The translations under genes and the position numbers were made by a program. Below are positions 57,565 through 64,000 of a DNA stretch of 64,000 nucleotides, one piece after another; within the stretch, counting starts at the first letter, position 1, and each line of letters opens with the position of its first letter. The notes below the pieces were generated by a model. That model searched no databases. It saw only the letters and a list, made by a program, of their open reading frames with translations, and was not told the DNA's origin. The stretch covers positions 32,730,337-32,794,336 of the forward strand of contig CM041780.1 of the NCBI GenBank assembly GCA_023374045.1, read 5' to 3'. This DNA comes from Limonium bicolor (lineage: Eukaryota > Streptophyta > Magnoliopsida > Caryophyllales > Plumbaginaceae).

Positions 57565-60500
57565 TGTAACACCCCAACCGTTAAACTCGTCGTTACCTCT
57601 TAAACTATCACAGATTGCCCTTACTCACGCAGCAGAACTCTACTACAACGAAGGGTGATACAACGCCGTTAGCCACCCTCGTGGCTAACCAGGCCTAACT
57701 CAATTATAGTAACGGTCTGATGGACTGGAACAACCGAATACTCAGTACAAACATTACTTATTCATTTCTAACCGAGTCTCATATACAAATCTCAATCCAT
57801 TCTTTACTATACCGAGTCTACAACATACAGATGCCAATAACATATTCGGTCTTACACCTCTTTCAAATACATAAGTAATTACAATCTAACTACACATGCT
57901 AACCACCGTCCCCGTCCTACTCTCGAACGGTATCGTCTTCGGTGTACCTGAAAAATAAAAACGATGCCCGTAGGGGCTCAGCTTACACTGCATATGAAAT
58001 TCGCATACCCCGCGTGCTAACCGGGGTACGCCGACTACTTTTGTCGAGAGCATGGAGTTCATTTTAATTCATTCTACATGCACATAGTAATACATTATTT
58101 ATGTACACTACACAAAGATTTGACAATCAATCATGGGGTACAATCCCTAACTAACATAACAAGGTTGTTAGTTGTATCATTTTACTCTTAGGCCTTGAGG
58201 GTTATACCTCACTATGCCTTGGTTACTCATTCGATAACTCACCCACTCTCTCGGGTTATTCATTCCTATACTTCCCATTCTCTTAGGATTCTTATACTTA
58301 TCTCACCCACACTCTTGGGTTACTCTTACTACATCTCACCCACACTCTTGGGTTACTTACACTCAAGCTCACGTAGTTCTCGAGACACTGCAGGTCTCCT
58401 ACGCTCTTCTCGCTGGTTTCTCTTAATACACACTTAAGCCAAAACACATGGCTCTCGAGCATAGTTCGGCTAGCTCCCGGAACTCTCTCTTATTTCCTAC
58501 AACTTTCACATAGGTCTTACTACTCTCGGACTACTCACATTCCCATACACTTATCTCTTGGAGTTATACTATTATTATGAATATTTTTCTAGAAGCATCA
58601 CTCACGATGTTTCTGATGACTTTGGAACATTACTTAAGTTCGGGTAATCTTAGGTTTAAGGGTTACCCTTACACTTCATATGCTTATACTTTCGGTTATT
58701 TACTTATACCAGGTAAAATCCTCATATAGGAGGTCGACCATGTCTCAAGGGAGTTAAATGGCCCCATAGGTCTCTTTTACTTTTCTTTTAAGTTCACATC
58801 ATTGAACTTACTTCAATCCTCTCGAAGGAGGTTCATTTATCTCTCCACCCTTATTTATTTCGTGGATTGTTTCAATATGGTTTTCTAACCGTTATCGGGT
58901 ATTTACTCTACCCGTACATCTCCTCACATTCTAGGGAGTTCGTATGTTTGCGTTATCGTTATACTTTAATCGATAGCTTGTGTGTTTGCATGTTTCCATT
59001 ATTTATGAAACTACCCGATCTACGAGTTTCTAGTCAATCGCTACTCACTATGAGTCGGTCTATACACTACGTTTGACCACACCGGCATACAAGTATGTTA
59101 GCTCATACAACATACAACAAGACATACATAATCAAACAATGGATTAATTTCATGCTTTAGTCTTGATTAAGCCGACACACAAACACACAAATCAACGTAA
59201 CACGGTTAGCATACGGGGCATGAGAAAATCATACCTTTCACCGGGGTTTTACTTTTTACCGTTTCATCTCACCAAGCTTGGTTCACACACTGATCCTCTG
59301 ATAATGTTCCAGACATTATTATTAATACTAAGCTCATACGGTACATAATTAAATGCTACTCCCGTACTTACCCTGTTGTCCCGTTAACTCGGTTTAACTC
59401 TTGTTAATTTGAGTTCTTACTTCACATTGAGTCCTAGCCCTTGTTTACACTTCTTAAGACCTTTACATGTCCCCAACCAAGGCCTAAACATCATCTAAAA
59501 CCATTACCGTTCACTTCCCCATCATTAGGAAACTTTAAAACACTTTCTGGTAAGTTTTTACATTGGTCCGAGTTTGTGTCCGGGGTTACAAACCCGGACC
59601 AATCACAGTTTTAAGTTTCTGGACACTTTTACATGTGGTCCGGGTTTGTGTCCTGGGATATAAACCCGGACCAACCCCTGGATTCACTCTCTGGTGTGTT
59701 TTTGATGTGGTCCGGGTTTGTGTACCGATTTGCAAACCCGGACCACCCCTGGAACTGTCAAAATTTACAGTTTTTGACCAGTTTTCAACCCCTAAATCAC
59801 CTCTAATCATTCCTTAATCTTTACACATGTTATCTACATGTTTAAACACCCTAAAACATGCTCCAAACCTCTTCAAATCATAGGTTTAATCCTCACTCAA
59901 ATTCCTGCTCAAATTCATGAATTTTGCATTCTCATTTTGCACTAATGCACACTTGTGCATTTTCTAACCTCTCTTGGCACTTACATTATTGTTCTCACCC
60001 TATTTTTCCATTCCAAATTCTCCAAGACAATGCACTTCCCATGCCAAGGTTCATGCTTCACTCTTAAAGCCTTAAATCTTCTTTGTTACCTAAACTCCTA
60101 AGGCACTTAACCAACTCTTTTTGCTACAGATTTTTGCACAAATCTACTACCTAAAAACAAGCATTCCCAAAGTAGTCCACAACTCAAATCATTCCCCATC
60201 CATACCTAGGTAACCCTAGATTATTCTTTGCTCAAAACATCACTAAAATCACTTAGATTTCTACCAGAATTTTGCCATAGTCCGGCTACTTTTCTAACAT
60301 TGCCCAAAACTCATACCACCATTTTAATCATCCTAAAAATAGCCAAACCAGAAGGGTTCTATCAGCGCACAACATTTCCTCTTTACTCAAGCAAAATCTC
60401 ATTAAGCACCACACAAGGCAATAACTTAAACACTTAGCACTTAGGCCCTTAAATCAAGCATTATTACCATACAAGAACATTATTACCACAACTCTAGTGG
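57565..60500 (-). repeat. LTR 2 (5' LTR) of the large non-coding element, truncated
   Basis: Collinear with 40700-43636 of LTR 1, with a few percent differences and several small indels. It breaks off at GTGGGG (about 60500), where Tat element B resumes. The promoter half of the LTR is therefore missing and the copy cannot be transcribed normally. Confidence 0.85.
59563..59757. repeat. GGTCCGGGTTTG/CAAACCCGGACC hairpin units, LTR 2
   Basis: The same three units as in LTR 1. The arms differ at single bases between the copies. Confidence 0.85.
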
Positions 60501-60784
60501 GGCCGAAGCCCAGGTATTAAGGGGATGTGGTTAGACGACATCCTCTTCTTTTCCCCCACTTATTCACATAACCTTAGAAGGTGTGAGTCTCTAACAAGGG
60601 TCACCTAATGCGGGTCCCAGGGTGAAATCGGTTTGTGTGGACCCTCACTCTCATATGATGCAAGATTGCAGAAATTTAAATTGTGCACGAAAGTAAACAA
60701 ACAACATAATAAACGCCAAAAATAAACAATATTCGAGTTAAGCCCTCTTTCTTAAGATTAAACAAGTTAAAATTAAGAGTTTGT
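60501..60784 (-). other. Leader of Tat element B, right part
   Basis: Matches 3896-4175 of element A, starting GCCGAAGCCCAGGTATTAAGG. Non-coding. Confidence 0.75.
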
Positions 60785-60803
60785 CCCCACCAGAGTCGCC
60801 ATT
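60785..60803 (-). other. Primer binding site, tRNA-Arg type (element B)
   Basis: The minus strand reads TGGCGACTCTGGTGGGGAC, a closer match to plant tRNA-Arg than the site of element A. Confidence 0.8.
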
Positions 60804-61214
60804 TTGTGAACCTCGGTTTTTGAACCACTATCCTATGTTGATGCAGGCTGATAAGGATCTGATCGGGTTCTAGATTAACCTAAGTTTAATAACTAAGTCA
60901 TAAAACTATAATTATTTAAACCTAAGTAGCTAACTGGAACATATTTAGAGTCACCACCTAATATTGACCTACAGTAAATTAGTAAAGGAGAGTTCGGGAT
61001 CGGGGGCTTGGCATTCGACTTTTTCAGGGTTCGAATTACTTTCATTACCCCTGTAGGTTGATTTTCATCTACTTAGCTATTTACGGCTTGTTGCGAGGTC
61101 GTATTAACCTAAGTGCTCATGTTTTTGATTTTTTTATATTTTTAACAATTTTTGACAGAAAATTAAAATGGAAATTAAAGCTGCCTAAACTAGGGTTTCG
61201 AAAGTCAAAATTAA

Positions 61215-61475
61215 ATTATGTCCGTGGCTACGGACTTAATATCCAAACCCGCGGACACTAATTATACTAGGTGAATATAAAAGTTGAATTATAAAAAAAA
61301 CAAAATTTTGAAAAGTTTAGGGCCACGGACTTGGCAACTATGAGCCTGGACATAATTTGGGAAAAACCTAAATGTGGTAAAATTTTAATTACCGTTGTGG
61401 TCTGGGGGTGTCTGTGGCCTCAGATGGGCTGTCCAGGACCCCGGACAAGCCGTCCGAGGGCACGGACTAGCCACG
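61215..61475. repeat. GTCCGTGG/CCACGGAC-type cluster in LTR B
   Basis: Diverged counterpart of 4625-4880. Several arms are partly destroyed by C-to-T or G-to-A changes. Confidence 0.6.
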
Positions 61476-62038
61476 AATAGTGGCGTTCATGCGTTTCCCG
61501 GTGGTGTTTTCGGCTCAAAATTTATAGGTAGATAGCCTAAAAGATTCTCAACATGTTAGTGATCGAAATATTTCAATTTGAAGTTGAATTTAACACATAA
61601 CATAATGCACTAGTTACTAGGCATAAACAAAGAAAAACGCTAATTCGGGAGTCGAAAAAGTTTGGTTCGACTCTAAATTTCAACAGAGAGTAATTAAATT
61701 CTACTAGAGTTAGGAAATAATATTTCAACCTGTTTTACCTTCACAACTGACAAGGTCCTTCACGTTAAGAATCTTTTGTTGCTTCGTCGGGATTAGTTTT
61801 GGGTTGAGTTTGTTCCGAGCTTCTGGCTACTGATGCTTGAAGGTGTTCTTCACGTTTTTGTGGAAATTTGATGGAGATTTGATAAGCATATAAGCAATTG
61901 GAGTTAGAAAACTTGATTTGATGATTATTTTGGTATTTGATTATGGTCCAGGAGTTTAAAACGTGAGTGGAAGAAAACGATTGAGTACTTTAGTGATTTA
62001 GGGTTCTTGGAGTTGTATCTTGCTTAAGGGTTAAGGTT

Positions 62039-62048
62039 CCTTATATAG
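62039..62048 (-). promoter_or_regulatory. TATA box of LTR B
   Basis: CTATATAAGG on the minus strand in the same context as in LTR A. Confidence 0.55.
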
Positions 62049-62149
62049 GCATCACTAAAAAAAGAGTAAACTCGGTAAAAACAAAGGTTTACTGAGATTT
62101 GGACAAGTGATTTCTGGAGTGCGTTTGGCTAAAATGGTGAAACACAAAC

Positions 62150-63163
62150 CAATTAGAAGTTAAATGCTAATTAATCAAATTTAATAATAATAATTATTAT
62201 TATTGTTTTAAAGTTTTAATTTGGTGATATAAAATGGTCCGTCTTGTTAAATGGGACAGCTTGTCATGAACGACATGAAAAACAGATATAAAACGAGCTA
62301 GAAATGACATATAAGTTTAACGTTGTAAAAAAAATTGGCCGACCAACCAAATGTATGGGCCAGCCCAGTCTTCATACGCTAAGAGTAATTACCCCAACAC
62401 ACCCTCTTAACTAACCCAAAAAAACACAACACCCAGCCCTTCCTTACTTACTGTTTTGCAAACCCTTACCCTCCTCCCTATTCTGCTCTCCTAACTCACG
62501 GTGATATTCAAACCTGAACTGGTAACATATTCGCTCCTCTCCCTCTTCTTTATTCTTCTTCTCCTTCTCTACATTCAACCATAAACATGAATAAGGAACA
62601 TCTGCGCCTCTATTCCCTTTATGTCGTACCAGATTTGTGAGGAAATCTGGAAAAGAAATCAAAATCTAAGAGGGAAGCACAGTCCGAAAACTAGAGGTAA
62701 AATCAGTCCCTATTCTTTTGTGTTCTCTTGGTTTCCTTCTTATTTCCGAAACCCCAATCTCACTTCTCTTCACCTTCTCCTCTGTTTCACAAGTGGGAAT
62801 CGACCGAGACTTGTTCTTCTTGACCAGATATGGGGGAAAACCAACTGAAATAGCCCAAGTTAGAGCTACCACTACTGGATTTTTCAAAGGTGTACATGAG
62901 TTAAGATTAATGTAACTATTTTGTTATATAAAAAATGGCGATTTGGTGTCGTTAGTTCTAAAATGTTGGGGTTTCTGATGGTTTGCTCAGTGCGAATTTA
63001 TAGGTTAGATTGGTGTGATATGAATCAAAAAATTAGGGACTTTTGTTGTTATTGAATCGAAGGATTTGAGTTGATTATGGCTGCAAAAATTACGGATTTT
63101 GGCATCTGTTTTGAGTGCGAATTCAATTTTAGGGTTCTGGAAATTGATAATCAAATTGGGGAA
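62150..63163. other. Low-copy-looking sequence, possible 5' part of a host gene
   Basis: No similarity to any other part of the window. A CT-rich stretch (62450-62580) followed by AGGTAAAATC (about 62695) and T-rich intron-like DNA (62900-63160) resembles the leader and first intron of a plant gene on the plus strand. Open frames are short and I recognise no protein. It ends where an LTR of the large non-coding family begins. Confidence 0.3.
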
Positions 63164-64000
63164 TGTAACACCCCAACTGCTAATCTCGTCATTACCTCTT
63201 AAACTGTCACAATTACCATATGGCTAACCAGGCCTATCTCACATACAGTAACGGTCTGATGGACTGGAACCACCGAGTACACAATACAAATACTTTACTC
63301 AAATCATTTCTTTACTATACCGAGTTTACAATATATGGATGCCAACAACATATTCGGTCTTACACCTCTTACAATACATAAGTAATTAAATCTAACTACC
63401 CATGCAACCCACCGACCCCGTCCTACTCTCGAACGGTAACATCTTCGGTGTACCTAAAAAATAAAAACGTTGCCCCTAGGGGCTCAGCTTAACGCTGCAT
63501 ATAAAATTCACATACCCCGAGCGCTAACCGGGGTACGCCGACTACTTTTGTCGAATATACATGGAGTTCATTTTAGTCAAACAACATGCATCATAGCAAA
63601 ACAATATATAGCTGTATTACTCAAGGAATCTACATCCAATCACGGAACACAATTCCTAACTAACATAACAAGGTTGTTAGTTGTATCAGTTTACTCTTAG
63701 GCCTTGAGGGTTATACCTCACTATGCCGCGGTTCTTCATTCAATAACCCACCCGCTCTCTCGGGTTACTTATTCATATACACACCCATTCTCTTGGGCTA
63801 CTCATTTTATACTCACGCATTCTCTTGGGATGCCGCGGTTCTTCATTCAATAACCCACCCGCTCTCTCGGGTTACTTATTCATATACACACCCATTATCT
63901 TGGGCTACTCATTTTATACTCACCCATTCTCTCGGGTTACATATACTCTTTATCTCACCCACACTCTTGGGTCATTCATACTCGTTATCTCACTCACACT
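63164..64000 (-). repeat. Third LTR of the large non-coding family (partial)
   Basis: Starts TGTAACACCCCAACTGC and follows LTR 1 and LTR 2, with small deletions early on (about 45 bp missing near 63215), to the window edge. The flank GGGGAA on its left is the presumed target side. A 109-bp tandem duplication is present at 63724-63941. Confidence 0.85.
63724..63941. repeat. 109-bp tandem duplication in the third LTR
   Basis: The block from ATGCCGCGGTTCTTCATTC to CTCTTGGG occurs twice in succession with one or two base differences. LTR 1 and LTR 2 have a single version built from shorter TCGGGTTACT repeats. Confidence 0.8.

Larger units (their letters stand above)
40700..60500 (-). mobile_element. 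Large non-coding LTR retrotransposon (LARD-like), chromovirus leader
   Basis: Two direct repeats starting TGTAACACCCC (40700 and 57565) are LTRs on the minus strand. The internal region between 52595 and 57560 has a tRNA-iMet primer site and leader closely similar to the Tekay-like chromovirus (reverse complement: CTCTTATGACTGGAAATACC). I find no gag, protease, RT, RNase H or integrase in its 5 kb. The LTR on the right (57565-60500) is cut short at a GGGG shared with Tat element B and lacks about 1.4 kb. The LTR on the left holds the Athila element. Another LTR of the family starts at 63164. Movement would need proteins from a relative. Confidence 0.78.
60807..62130 (-). repeat. 5' LTR of Tat element B (outer end uncertain)
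   Basis: Similar to 4198-5540 of LTR A: TGTGA(G/A)CCTCGGTTTT start, GGTGGTGACTCT word near 60947-60958, CCG-cored dyads (61215-61475), and a TATA box at 62039-62048. Similarity to LTR A fades after about 62130, and the TGTTATACC end seen in LTR A is not found, so the outer part is deleted or diverged. Confidence 0.65.
35713..62150 (-). mobile_element. Tat-type element B (gag only), split by a 19.8-kb insertion
   Basis: Read leftward: 5' LTR (about 62130-60807), tRNA-Arg-type primer site, leader (60784-60501, continued at 40699-40006), gag (40005-38069), non-coding tail with the conserved palindromes, and the 37-bp array. It is homologous to element A throughout but clearly diverged. The leader is interrupted at 40700-60500 by a non-coding LTR element. 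Comparison with element A shows about 15 bp of the leader missing at the right junction. No pol sequence is present between gag and the array. The outer right end is uncertain. Confidence 0.78.

Overview
The window is a stretch of repeat-dense, AT-rich flowering-plant nuclear DNA, most likely eudicot heterochromatin. The evidence is the set of lineages present: Ty3/gypsy LTR retrotransposons of chromovirus (Tekay-like), Tat and Athila type, and a CACTA (En/Spm) DNA transposon with a two-gene plant layout. I see no intact host gene. The only sequence that looks like ordinary low-copy DNA is about 62.15-63.16 kb.

Layout, left to right. (1) 1-5949: a Tat-type element on the minus strand (element A: 5' LTR 4198-5949, tRNA-Arg-type primer site, broken gag 1661-2950, non-coding tail), sitting inside the LTR of its neighbour. 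(2) 5950-29154: a plus-strand Tekay-like chromovirus with about 3.9-kb LTRs. Its 5' LTR is cut by element A. Its reverse transcriptase is split by a 10.1-kb CACTA transposon (12499-22623), which carries a TNP2-type transposase and a multi-exon Transposase_24/Ulp1-like protease gene. Between gag and protease the chromovirus carries an AlkB-family 2-oxoglutarate/Fe(II) dioxygenase domain (10466-11205). (3) 29155-35712: decayed LTR-element remains and a 2.75-kb chromovirus LTR. (4) 35713-62150: a second Tat-type element (B, minus strand) that begins with a 37-bp tandem array. It is interrupted at 40700-60500 by a non-coding chromovirus-like element with about 4.3-kb LTRs. One of those LTRs is itself interrupted by a young Athila-type element (44130-51691) with a clean 5-bp target duplication and an intact 918-codon gag-protease gene but no polymerase. 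(5) 62150-63163: low-copy-looking sequence. (6) 63164-64000: the start of another LTR of the same non-coding family.

How the parts relate. Three elements here could only have moved with proteins from relatives. The two Tat copies encode gag only, the Athila copy gag-protease only, and the large-LTR element nothing recognisable. The large-LTR element shares its primer site and leader with the Tekay-like chromovirus, which makes that lineage a plausible helper. Most genes are broken by stop codons and frameshifts, many of them C-to-T or G-to-A changes; the Athila gag-protease is the exception.

The most unusual item is the AlkB domain in the chromovirus. Its catalytic residues are preserved, and gag, AlkB and protease can be joined by GT-AG introns that are all in the same phase. 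A second pattern, across families, is that the Tat, Tekay, non-coding, Athila and CACTA elements each carry a cluster of short inverted repeats with a CCG/CGG core in their LTRs or subterminal regions.
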